Below are positions 7,955 to 14,775 of a DNA stretch of 15,268 nucleotides, piece by piece (position 1 is the first letter of the stretch; every line of letters begins with the position of its first letter). The position numbers and the translations under genes are program-made. The notes under the pieces are model-generated. The model was not told the DNA's origin, made no database searches, and saw only the letters and a program-made list of their open reading frames with translations. The DNA comes from Thioalkalivibrio sp. (GTDB taxonomy: Bacteria > Pseudomonadota > Gammaproteobacteria > Ectothiorhodospirales > Ectothiorhodospiraceae): NCBI GenBank assembly GCA_007120575.1, contig SKNJ01000137.1, forward strand, positions 1-15,268, written 5' to 3'.

Positions 7955-8446
7955 ATGAAACCCGAACCGCACCGACTCGATCGTTACGACCGCCGTATCC
8001 TCGAAATCCTGCAGGAGGACGCAAGCCTCTCCAACCAGGCCCTCGCGGATCGCGTGGGGCTCAGCCCCTCCCCCTGCCTGCGCCGGGTGCGGGCGCTGGA
8101 GCAGGCCGGCATCCTGCTGAGCCGCGTGGCCCTGCTGGATCGCCGCAGCCTGGGTCTGGAACTGACCGCCCTGATCCACATCGGTATGGACCGTCACACT
8201 CCGGAGCGCTTCGCACACTTCGAGGAGAGCGTGGCGAGCTACCCCGAGGTTCAGCACTGCTACCTGATCACCGGCCAGTCCGCCGATTACATGCTGCAGG
8301 TGGTGGTCCCCGACATGGATGCCTACCAGGACTTTCTGCTGCGCCGCATCACCCGGCTGGAGGGCGTGGACAGCGTCCACTCCAGCTTCGTGCTGCGCCG
8401 CGTGGTCGATCGCACCGCACTGCCACTGGACTACACCCCCACCTGA
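7955..8446 (+). CDS. Lrp/AsnC family transcriptional regulator
   Basis: A 163-residue protein of the size and layout of Lrp. An N-terminal winged helix-turn-helix (about residues 8-60) contains LDRYDRRILEILQEDA, LADRVGLSPSPCLRRV and ALEQAGI. A C-terminal RAM/ACT-like ligand-binding domain (about 70-150) has the conserved CYLITGQSADYMLQVVVPD. Such proteins bind an amino acid, often leucine or another hydrophobic one, and form dimers to hexadecamers. The ATG at 7955 begins just before the family's LDRxD motif; the ATG at 7928 would add nine residues. No Shine-Dalgarno sequence precedes either, so translation may be weak. It faces leuA across a repeat-rich spacer, so it probably regulates leuA and itself. 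Which amino acid it senses is not visible; I do not assign a gene name. Confidence 0.9.
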   Translation: MKPEPHRLDRYDRRILEILQEDASLSNQALADRVGLSPSPCLRRVRALEQAGILLSRVALLDRRSLGLELTALIHIGMDRHTPERFAHFEESVASYPEVQHCYLITGQSADYMLQVVVPDMDAYQDFLLRRITRLEGVDSVHSSFVLRRVVDRTALPLDYTPT

Positions 8447-8485
8447 CCCGTATTACCCAACCCGCGGCGGCCGATGCAAGCCGCA

Positions 8486-9361
8486 TTACCCGTCAAACCC
8501 GGAATAGCGGGCGAGGTCCTCGGGGGTCTGCACCCCCGTATAGCGCCGCCCGTCGATGATCCAGGTTGGATAACTCTCGATGCCCGCCTGCGCGCACCGC
8601 CGGGTCATGGGCGTCCCCTGGCCACCGGGGCTGCACTCGATGAACGGCAAGTGGTCGGCCGCCGAGCCGAACAACCGCTCCTGCCGCTGACAACTCGGGC
8701 ACCAGTAGGCGCCATAGTACTCGGCACCGGTTGCCTCCAGATGGACCGCCAGGTCCTCCAGCCGCTGCGTGTCGCGCCCGAGCAGAAGATCACTGTAGTA
8801 CAGGTGCGTGGCCCCGACGACCAGGATCACCACGATCAGATTCTGTCCCCACCACTGGCCCCACGGCACACCCGGCGCAGACGCCGGCCGACGCAACAGG
8901 GTAGCCCCGAACAGCGCCACCATGGTGGCAAGAGAAGCCAGACAGCCAGGGCAGACCGCCCCCAGAGCCAGTATGCCGGCGCCGGTCAGATAGAGGCTGA
9001 ACACCAGCCCGACCACAACCAGCAGGGCAACCCGTCGCCAGCGCTTCAAGCCCGGACGCATGCGATAGGCCACCCCTGCAACCAGCAAGTAGAATGCCGC
9101 TCCCCACAGGGCCACCGGCAGCCCGAGGAGCGCCGACCACCGGCTCGCCCGAATCCGATCGCAGCCCCCGCCCTCGGCACAGAGCCCCAGACCGCTGTCC
9201 AGCCACCCGGCCAGCGCCAGATAGAGGGAAATACCGGCACCCAGCAGCGCCAGCCCCACCACGACCCAGTCCGGTTCCCGCGCGCGCGGCGCGTCGCCAG
9301 GCGCACGGCCCTGCTGCCCCTTCGACGTCTGGTGACGCCCCTTGTGTCCTGCCTTTGCCAT
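8486..9361 (-). CDS. VKOR-thioredoxin fusion, membrane disulfide-bond generator
   Basis: A bacterial vitamin K epoxide reductase homologue that passes electrons from periplasmic thiols to quinone, replacing DsbB, fused to a thioredoxin-like domain that replaces DsbA. The 291-residue protein has a basic N-terminal tail of about 30 residues, four VKOR helices between about 31 and 155, then a fifth helix near 172-190. The loop cysteine pair is Cys61/Cys67 (CAEGGGCDRIRASRW), with the conserved serine at 73, and the quinone-proximal CPGC is Cys137/Cys140. The thioredoxin-like part has WCPSC (Cys221/Cys224) and the cis-proline loop SYPTW near 264-268, with extra cysteines at 243 and 256 as in related fusions. 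The ATG has GGAGGT at 9367-9372, five bases away. It could assist disulfide formation in secreted proteins such as the neighbouring cytochrome, but that link is inference. Confidence 0.92.
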   Translation of the reverse strand: MAKAGHKGRHQTSKGQQGRAPGDAPRAREPDWVVVGLALLGAGISLYLALAGWLDSGLGLCAEGGGCDRIRASRWSALLGLPVALWGAAFYLLVAGVAYRMRPGLKRWRRVALLVVVGLVFSLYLTGAGILALGAVCPGCLASLATMVALFGATLLRRPASAPGVPWGQWWGQNLIVVILVVGATHLYYSDLLLGRDTQRLEDLAVHLEATGAEYYGAYWCPSCQRQERLFGSAADHLPFIECSPGGQGTPMTRRCAQAGIESYPTWIIDGRRYTGVQTPEDLARYSGFDG

Positions 9362-9440
9362 TTTCTACCTCCGATCCGAATCCAGCCTAACCGTGCCAGG
9401 CCCGCACGGCCACCGGCCTGACGCTGCTGCTTCCTTCCCC

Positions 9441-9561
9441 CGTCATGGCGAGGCCCCGCAGGGGCCGTGGCAACCTCCCAACGAAACGCCCAACGTCCGC
9501 GCCGGCCCGCGCCGGGGCCGCCCGTGGAGATCGCCACGTCGCTGCGCTCCTCGCGATGACG
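9441..9561. repeat. REPIN-like palindromic element, copy A
   Basis: The ends are inverted: CGTCATGGCGAGG (9441-9453) against CCTCGCGATGACG (9549-9561), 12 of 13 pairing. Each arm has the widespread bacterial repeat layout of GTCATNGCGAGG, a variable self-complementary part, then GTGGCAAYCTCC or its complement. In the left arm the variable part is the hairpin CCCCGCAGGGG; in the right arm it is the GAGCGCAGCGAC type. Two REP units in inverted orientation with a GC-rich core form a REPIN. These are normally moved by RAYT transposases encoded elsewhere; none is in this window. Confidence 0.8.
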
Positions 9562-9576
9562 GTGCTTGCTACCCCC

Positions 9577-9698
9577 CGTCATTGCGAGGCCCCGCAGGGG
9601 CCGTGGCAACCTCCGGACGAGACCCCCGACATCCGCCCGGGCCAACGCCGGGGCCGCCCACGGAGATCGGCACCCCCCTACGGCGATTGCGACAACGG
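9577..9698. repeat. REPIN-like palindromic element, copy B
   Basis: A direct tandem copy of element A, offset by 136 bases. Its first 37 bases differ from copy A at only one position, and the GC-rich core is clearly related. The right arm is decayed: after GGAGATCGGCA the sequence loses the canonical CTCGCGATGACG end and only a weak ATTGCGACAACG remains. Different decay in the two copies suggests an old local duplication or two insertions at one site. Confidence 0.7.
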
Positions 9699-9735
9699 GG
9701 CTTGTTTCTGCCCGGCGGACGGACCGCACCCACGC

Positions 9736-9765
9736 AAAAAGGCCGAACCCAATCGGGTTCGGCCT
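9736..9765 (-). terminator. Rho-independent terminator of the cytochrome gene
   Basis: GGCCGAACCC (9741-9750) and GGGTTCGGCC (9755-9764) form a perfect 10-bp stem with a 4-base loop, extended by one A-T pair. On the minus strand the stem is followed by TTTTT (9740-9736). It lies 51 bases after the cytochrome stop codon and points in the right direction. Confidence 0.9.
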
Positions 9766-9776
9766 GTGGATACAAG

Positions 9777-9807
9777 GGGATTGCCCGCCCGCAGGCGGGA
9801 CAGTCCC
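9777..9807. other. Strong hairpin just after the cytochrome stop
   Basis: GGGATTGCCCGCC (9777-9789) pairs with GGCGGGACAGTCCC (9794-9807) around the loop CGCA with one bulge or mismatch. It sits ten bases past the cytochrome stop codon and before the terminator. It has no T-run, so it is more likely a 3'-end stabilising structure than a second terminator. Confidence 0.5.
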
Positions 9808-9816
9808 GAGGCTGAG

Positions 9817-12800
9817 TTACGGCTCGATGATGTTGCTCTGGTGCAGCAACGACGGCCAGACACCGTCAGGCGCGGCGCCCGGAGCGCGACCACCCTGCTC
9901 GTACTCGTGCCAGTTCACCACACCATCCGTCGCACCCGGCAGGTCTTCGTCTTCCTGACGATGCGAGTCCGCCGTGCCGCGCCCAAGGTCGTGGCAAGAG
10001 GTGCAGACCGAGGCAATCGGCGACATCTTCCGATGGTTGGACAGGTCATGGATATCCGTGTCCGCCAGCGTCAGGTGATCGTTGCCCCAGTCTCCGGTCA
10101 GCGCGGTCGAGCCGATCATGCCGTTCGGCAGACCGTCCAGCACGAAGCTGTCATCGACGTGACAGGTATTGCAGTTGTCGAGGACCCCGGGCCAGCTTGC
10201 ATCGGCCCGATGATTGCCCCGTGCCTGGATCGGGTCGATCCGGAAACCGTCGCCCGAGGCATGCACGGCATGAACCAGCCGCTTGAAGTCCTCGGACTCC
10301 TCGTACAACCCGTCATGCTCGCCAACGACCTTGTTGCCCTCGCCATGACTGTCGCCACTGTGGCGTTCCGCACGCGCGACATCCGTCATGTTCGGGTTGT
10401 GGCACATCACACACACCTGCGGATTGTTCATGCGGTTGCTTCCGTGCATACGCAGATCCACGTGACAGCTGCGGCAGGTCTGATCGAAATCGACCACCAT
10501 GCGTCGCCCTTCGTTCGCGGCCAGGGTTCCCCCATCGAAGCGGAAGTCGCGAGTGGCACTCTTCACGAATGCACGATGATCGGCGCCGTCGCTGTGCGGA
10601 TGATCCGGATCATCCAGGTGGGCACCACTGTAGACACCGCCCTCGAAGGCGATACGGCGTTCCACGGCCACCGTGCCCACGGTCGTCGCGGGGTCGAAAT
10701 CGCTCCAGTCGGAGCGACCGATATCGTCCCAGGACAGCGCGACGTCATAGCCCTGCAGCGTGGGATTCCACGTACCATCGGTCAGGTCGACGCTATTGGT
10801 CGGCGAACCGGGTTGCCGATCATCGCCAGTCGAGTGGTTGTAGTCCGGCGAACCATTGGCCATCCAGCCAAAGAAGGCACGCAGGTCGATGTCGACCCCG
10901 CCTTCCAGCCCGGGGACAGTATCGCCATTCTGCAGACGCGCGCCGGTCTGGCGATCCAACACGCCAATGGTTGCGGTAAACCCGTTCTCGTCGACCGACA
11001 CATCATCGATCACCGTCTCGAACCGATCGCCGATCAACGCCTGCCGGGTCAGCAGCAGGTGCACGCTGTTGATATGCGGACCGAAGCCCGGGGCCTCCTC
11101 GCGACCGATACCCATGGTTGCCGGATCCCAGGAGGCGATCTCGCCCGGATCCCCACTGTCATGGCAGCCACCACTGGACCCGCACCCAAAGCCGTTGCTG
11201 GCACCCACCAGATAGGTCGTGCCACTGGCATCACCGGGTTCGACCCCGCGGTGCGAGCGCCGCCATTCGTCATCCGCGATCCCGAGGTAATCCCGATAGA
11301 AGTTGTCCACGGGATTGTCACTGGCATCTACATCCCAGTAGACATCGTCGTGACAGGCCTGACAGGCATTGATGTTACGGACATTGGTCCAGTTATCGCC
11401 CTGCGGCGTTACCTCCGCCAGCTGGAGCGCTTCGTGGGCACCCGGTCCGGCGCCATGGGAGGCTGCCAGCTGGCTGACCTTCGACTCGCCCTCCGCACCC
11501 ATATGGCACTTGACGCAATTGGTGACGCCTTCCTTGCTGCCCGGGCGGGGACCCTGCGGGAAGTTCACCTTGGTCCAGTCGGCGGCATCGCCGAACACCA
11601 GATCCACGCCATGGCTGTTACTCGGCAGGTTGGATCCGCGATGGATCCGGTGGACCAGTTGCTTCAGATCCACGCTACGACCACTGCGCGCCTCCAGATT
11701 GCCGGGGTTGTGGCAGGTCACACACATCTGTGTCTCCGACCGGTTGCTGCCGTGCCGGGTCAGGCTGTCATGGCAGGAGTTACAACTCGCCATGGTCACC
11801 ACCTCACGACTGGCCGGGTCCGCTTGCCCCGCGGTCGTCACGTCATAGGCATCAGCGTCCACCGGCGCGCCGGTATTGCCGACGAAGTCGAACCAGGTAT
11901 TGAAACCCGGGCTACCATCGATCTGCAGGCCCACACGGTGAGTGTAATCGCCCTCGTAGGCAACGATGAAGGCATCATCGCTGGACACAAAAGTCCCCGA
12001 GGGCAGCATGGTGCCATCCGGCCACCAGCAAACCAGTTTCTGGCCGCCATCGGCCGGAACCTGCAGCGATTCCTCCGCCGCCGCATCACACTGAACGTGA
12101 CCGGATAGTCCCGGCACATCCGTACGAGTACCCACGATGCTGCTGAAGCTGTGGCTGGTGCCATTGACGTCGGCGACGTCGAAGGAATGGGCGCCCCAGT
12201 CGTACTGGTTGCCCCCGGCCCCGTTATCCATCGCGCTCATGTCGATGGTGAAGGTGGTACCCGCGTTGTTCCAGCTCATTGCCTCGTCGCGATCCGCCGG
12301 TTGCGGACGTGGCGTGTAGCTGAGCAGGGAACCCTCGTCGTCAGAACGGTCGCGCACCTGGTTAAGGTAGTTCTGCCAGTCATGGCCACGGTCATGCCGT
12401 ACCCGCGGGGCGAGCTTGGCAAAAGTGAAACGGACATTACGATCCGCCGCCAGCGCGGACAGGTCCTGATTGACGTTGATCTGCAACTGGCCGGCGTCCG
12501 CGTCGACCGTGACCCCGGTAATTTCCAGTCCGGCCACGCCCAGAGACTGCGCGGTGTCGTTCTTGTGCAGGCCGACGTTGTGCTCCTCGGCGATATCGAC
12601 GAACCCGCCGGCGCCGTGGCAACCCACGCAACCCTCGCCTGCGGGATCGAGGTTGTCGATACGGGCCCAGTCCCCATCGTGGTAGCTGGTGCCCACATCG
12701 CCTGGAGGTGGATCGCCCGGAGCTGGCGCGCCGGGATCGTCGGCCGTGTCATCCCCGCCCGAAGAGGGCAGACAGCCACTCAAGGCCAGTACCGAAGCCG

Positions 12801-12864
12801 CCAGGATCAGGGACGCAAGCCCCCTTCCCGCGTGCAACTCGTGTCGTTGGTAGAAATCGAACAT
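9817..12864 (-). CDS. OmcA/MtrC-type multiheme c-type cytochrome lipoprotein
   Basis: A 1015-residue secreted lipoprotein: hydrophobic signal at about 16-30 and lipobox LSGC with Cys31, so it is probably anchored in the outer membrane. Nine CXXCH haem sites start at residues 79, 361, 381, 450, 501, 797, 818, 898 and 954; a CX5CH (Cys561, Cys567, His568) would make ten. Two halves share an order: a lone site, a long beta-rich stretch, then paired motifs around HGSNR and CHNP, as in OmcA/MtrC decahaem proteins with alternating beta and haem domains. These carry electrons to extracellular acceptors or between cell surfaces. It is longer than typical MtrC/OmcA, and no MtrA/MtrB partners are visible. 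Composition is very acidic. AGGAGA lies seven bases before the ATG. A sigma-54 promoter and the neighbouring two-component genes suggest induced expression. Acceptor and direction of electron flow are unknown. Confidence 0.93.
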   Translation of the reverse strand: MFDFYQRHELHAGRGLASLILAASVLALSGCLPSSGGDDTADDPGAPAPGDPPPGDVGTSYHDGDWARIDNLDPAGEGCVGCHGAGGFVDIAEEHNVGLHKNDTAQSLGVAGLEITGVTVDADAGQLQINVNQDLSALAADRNVRFTFAKLAPRVRHDRGHDWQNYLNQVRDRSDDEGSLLSYTPRPQPADRDEAMSWNNAGTTFTIDMSAMDNGAGGNQYDWGAHSFDVADVNGTSHSFSSIVGTRTDVPGLSGHVQCDAAAEESLQVPADGGQKLVCWWPDGTMLPSGTFVSSDDAFIVAYEGDYTHRVGLQIDGSPGFNTWFDFVGNTGAPVDADAYDVTTAGQADPASREVVTMASCNSCHDSLTRHGSNRSETQMCVTCHNPGNLEARSGRSVDLKQLVHRIHRGSNLPSNSHGVDLVFGDAADWTKVNFPQGPRPGSKEGVTNCVKCHMGAEGESKVSQLAASHGAGPGAHEALQLAEVTPQGDNWTNVRNINACQACHDDVYWDVDASDNPVDNFYRDYLGIADDEWRRSHRGVEPGDASGTTYLVGASNGFGCGSSGGCHDSGDPGEIASWDPATMGIGREEAPGFGPHINSVHLLLTRQALIGDRFETVIDDVSVDENGFTATIGVLDRQTGARLQNGDTVPGLEGGVDIDLRAFFGWMANGSPDYNHSTGDDRQPGSPTNSVDLTDGTWNPTLQGYDVALSWDDIGRSDWSDFDPATTVGTVAVERRIAFEGGVYSGAHLDDPDHPHSDGADHRAFVKSATRDFRFDGGTLAANEGRRMVVDFDQTCRSCHVDLRMHGSNRMNNPQVCVMCHNPNMTDVARAERHSGDSHGEGNKVVGEHDGLYEESEDFKRLVHAVHASGDGFRIDPIQARGNHRADASWPGVLDNCNTCHVDDSFVLDGLPNGMIGSTALTGDWGNDHLTLADTDIHDLSNHRKMSPIASVCTSCHDLGRGTADSHRQEDEDLPGATDGVVNWHEYEQGGRAPGAAPDGVWPSLLHQSNIIEP

Positions 12865-12918
12865 CTTGCGGTCTCCTGTTAACGCGATCCTGGGCCGACG
12901 CCCGGCACCCGCTAACCC

Positions 12919-12935
12919 TGCAAGTTCGATACCAA
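12919..12935 (-). promoter_or_regulatory. Sigma-54 (-24/-12) promoter of the cytochrome gene
   Basis: On the minus strand TTGGTATCGAACTTGCA matches the consensus YTGGCACG-N4-TTGCW at both invariant dinucleotides, with the exact GG-N10-GC spacing and a perfect -12 element (TTGCA). The -24 part is TTGG followed by a weak match to the rest. Transcription would start near 12908, leaving a leader of about 44 bases that includes the ribosome binding site. The neighbouring response regulator is of the class that activates sigma-54 RNA polymerase, which strengthens the call. Confidence 0.72.
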
Positions 12936-12963
12936 CCTATATGTCTTTGTTTTTTCGTATTTT

Positions 12964-13010
12964 TCGGAACTGATCTCGGAAAAAATCGGAAAACTGTTGC
13001 GCACTCGGTG
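12964..13010. promoter_or_regulatory. Phased TCGGAA repeats, possible activator binding sites
   Basis: TCGGAA occurs at 12964-12969, 12976-12981 and 12986-12991, with a degenerate TCGGTG at 13005-13010. Start-to-start distances are 12, 10 and 19 bases, about one, one and two helical turns, so the sites lie roughly on one face of the DNA. They are some 55 to 100 bases upstream of the predicted sigma-54 start, somewhat close but acceptable for an NtrC-type activator. T-rich and A-rich runs flank them, as expected for bendable DNA. Confidence 0.45.
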
Positions 13011-13011
13011 T

Positions 13012-14775
13012 TCAGTAAATGAGCGGACGTTCCGAAACGGCCGCGTGCACCGGACAGCGAACCGTAAAGCGGGTCCCGCCTTCCGGGAGGGACTCGTGGG
13101 CAATAGCGCCGCCCGCCTGGGTCACATGCCGATAGACCAGGGCCAGCCCCAGCCCCGTACCCTCCTCGCGCGTGGTCACAAAGGGCTCGTAGAGCTGATC
13201 GCGCACCCGGTCCGGTATGCCGGGGCCATCATCGCGCACGCTTAGATACAGCCCTCCATCCGCTTCAAGTCGCACCTCGACCCAGACACGGCCACCATCG
13301 GGCACCGCCTGGATGGCGTTGCGTACCAGGTTGGTAAAGACCATACGCAGGCTCCCCGGCGACACCCGGACCTCGACGTCCTCGACATCCAGTTCCAGGG
13401 AAACATCGCGATTCCGCGCCTGGTTGCGCAGCCCTGCGCTCCATTCCTTGAACGCCGCGTGCATCCGGATCGCACGGACCGGTTGTTGCTCGCCGCGCAC
13501 AAAGGCCATGAAGTCTTCAACCAGCTCGTCGACACGATCCAGGGAACGCAGCATGACTTCCCGATCCGCCTCTTCCATCCCGGCGGTCTGGCACAAGAGC
13601 TTGGCAGGCGCGATGTCGTTCTTGAGCTCGTGGGTCAGCTCGGTGGACATCTTGCCAAGCACGGACAATGCGCGCAGTTTCTCCACCCGGTTCTTCAGGC
13701 GGCGGTATTCCGTCAGATCGGTCACCGAGATCACGCCCTGATCGCCGGTGTGGCGGTACGAAAGCAACGCCGGGAAATGCCCGCCACAGGTGTGGACCTC
13801 GGTCTCCAGCGTGCCCGTCCGGCCATTCGCAAGGGCCTCGCGCAGCTCGCCTCGCGCCTCGGTGGAAACCATTTGAGTGATGTTCCGCCCCACGCACCGC
13901 CGATCACAGCGGCATAACTGGCTGGTCGTGCCATTGGCATGGCAGATCCGTCCCTGCTCATCCACCAGAAGCACGTATTCGCGAACACTGTCGAGCAGCC
14001 ATTGCGACAGCCGCAACTGGTCGAGGGCCCCGACCAGGCGTTCCTCCAGCGCATCCAGCTCGTCGCCACGCGCAGACGTGCGTGACTCGACAGGCCGCAT
14101 CCCGAAGGACGTGGCCGTGTCACCGGTGTGCGCGAGGATGCGGCGCAGGCGACGGCGCCACAGGAGCGCGATCATCAGCCCCAGCCCCACCGCCAGCAGA
14201 GAAAAGAATCCGACCACCATCACCAGCGCGGAACGGGCCGGCGTAAACGCATTGCGCAGCGCGGCCTCGTTCCAGACCAGGATCAGCTCGCCGGCCGGGC
14301 CGGCAAGCCCCTGTATCGCAATGCGCTCCGCACGGGCATCCGAGGGTAGTACAAAGGGTCGATCCGGTTGTGCGTAACGCGCCGGATCGGAATGCGCCAG
14401 CAAACGGCCCTCCTCGTCCAGGACCACCGCGCTGTAGACATAGTCCGGCTGCGCGAGGGAGCGGGTAAAGCGGAACAATTCCCAGTGATCACGCCGCGTG
14501 ATACTGGTGCGCAGTAGACCCTGGTCATGCTCCAGCAACGACTGCAGGGCATTCCGGGCATGGCGCTCGGCGAGTTCGTGGGCCGAGTAGTAGACCCACA
14601 GGCCCACCGGGATCGAAACAAGCAGTACCACCGCGAGAAACAGTGCAGCCAATCGCCCGCCAATGCCGGTGACGAACGATCGATCGAACAGGCGCTCGGG
14701 ATTTCGATCCCGCAGGTCGATGCCCTGAGTACCGGAGGGAGGGCCGGGGCCGTGCACCGGGGCCGTGACACTCAT
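13012..14775 (-). CDS. Membrane-bound PAS sensor histidine kinase
   Basis: A 587-residue inner-membrane kinase. Two membrane helices (about 41-63 and 182-205) flank a periplasmic or extracytoplasmic sensor domain of about 115 residues. A HAMP-like linker follows, then a PAS domain (about 255-355), the phosphoacceptor helix THELKND with His382, and a HATPase with N-box TNLVRN (481-486), DDGPGIP (515-521), YEPF (529-532) and GTGLGLAL (539-546). It should phosphorylate the response regulator encoded just upstream. The ATG at 14775 overlaps that gene's stop as ATGA; a GTG at 14793 in the same frame would add six residues. Two oddities: the PAS domain carries a cysteine cluster (Cys288, Cys290, Cys294, with Cys278 nearby), and Asp replaces the usual Pro after HExxN. 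No terminator is visible between it and the cytochrome gene. Confidence 0.93.
   Translation of the reverse strand: MSVTAPVHGPGPPSGTQGIDLRDRNPERLFDRSFVTGIGGRLAALFLAVVLLVSIPVGLWVYYSAHELAERHARNALQSLLEHDQGLLRTSITRRDHWELFRFTRSLAQPDYVYSAVVLDEEGRLLAHSDPARYAQPDRPFVLPSDARAERIAIQGLAGPAGELILVWNEAALRNAFTPARSALVMVVGFFSLLAVGLGLMIALLWRRRLRRILAHTGDTATSFGMRPVESRTSARGDELDALEERLVGALDQLRLSQWLLDSVREYVLLVDEQGRICHANGTTSQLCRCDRRCVGRNITQMVSTEARGELREALANGRTGTLETEVHTCGGHFPALLSYRHTGDQGVISVTDLTEYRRLKNRVEKLRALSVLGKMSTELTHELKNDIAPAKLLCQTAGMEEADREVMLRSLDRVDELVEDFMAFVRGEQQPVRAIRMHAAFKEWSAGLRNQARNRDVSLELDVEDVEVRVSPGSLRMVFTNLVRNAIQAVPDGGRVWVEVRLEADGGLYLSVRDDGPGIPDRVRDQLYEPFVTTREEGTGLGLALVYRHVTQAGGAIAHESLPEGGTRFTVRCPVHAAVSERPLIY

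Larger units (their letters stand above)
9362..9816. other. Repeat-filled intergenic region between cytochrome and VKOR genes
   Basis: This 455-base gap between two co-directional minus-strand genes contains no supported gene. From the cytochrome end it holds a 14-nt-armed hairpin (9777-9807), a Rho-independent terminator (9736-9765), and two tandem REPIN-like elements (9577-9698 and 9441-9561). A short promoter-sized stretch (9362-9440) then precedes the VKOR gene. The terminator implies the VKOR gene has its own promoter, which I cannot locate with confidence. Confidence 0.7.

Noticed and set aside
8464..8484. Small hairpin GCGGC/GCCGC between the convergent regulator and VKOR genes.
   Set aside because: The stem is only 5 bp with an 11-base loop and no T-run; expected by chance in such GC-rich DNA.
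9384..9399. Near sigma-54 promoter before the VKOR gene: minus-strand CTGGCACG followed by AGGCT.
   Set aside because: The -24 box is perfect but the GG-to-GC gap is 9 instead of 10 and the -12 box is poor. The start would fall almost on the ribosome binding site. Spacing errors normally abolish such promoters.
9441..9698. CRISPR array.
   Set aside because: There are only two units, each an inverted-repeat element of about 120 bases with related cores, which fits REPIN elements and not short direct repeats with unique spacers.
9445..12108. Long open frame (887 codons) on the plus strand opposite the cytochrome gene.
   Set aside because: Its translation is repetitive Val/Ile/Arg/His-rich sequence with no domain or signal. 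It is the antisense shadow of a GC-rich gene, and the opposite strand has an unmistakable haem-motif protein.
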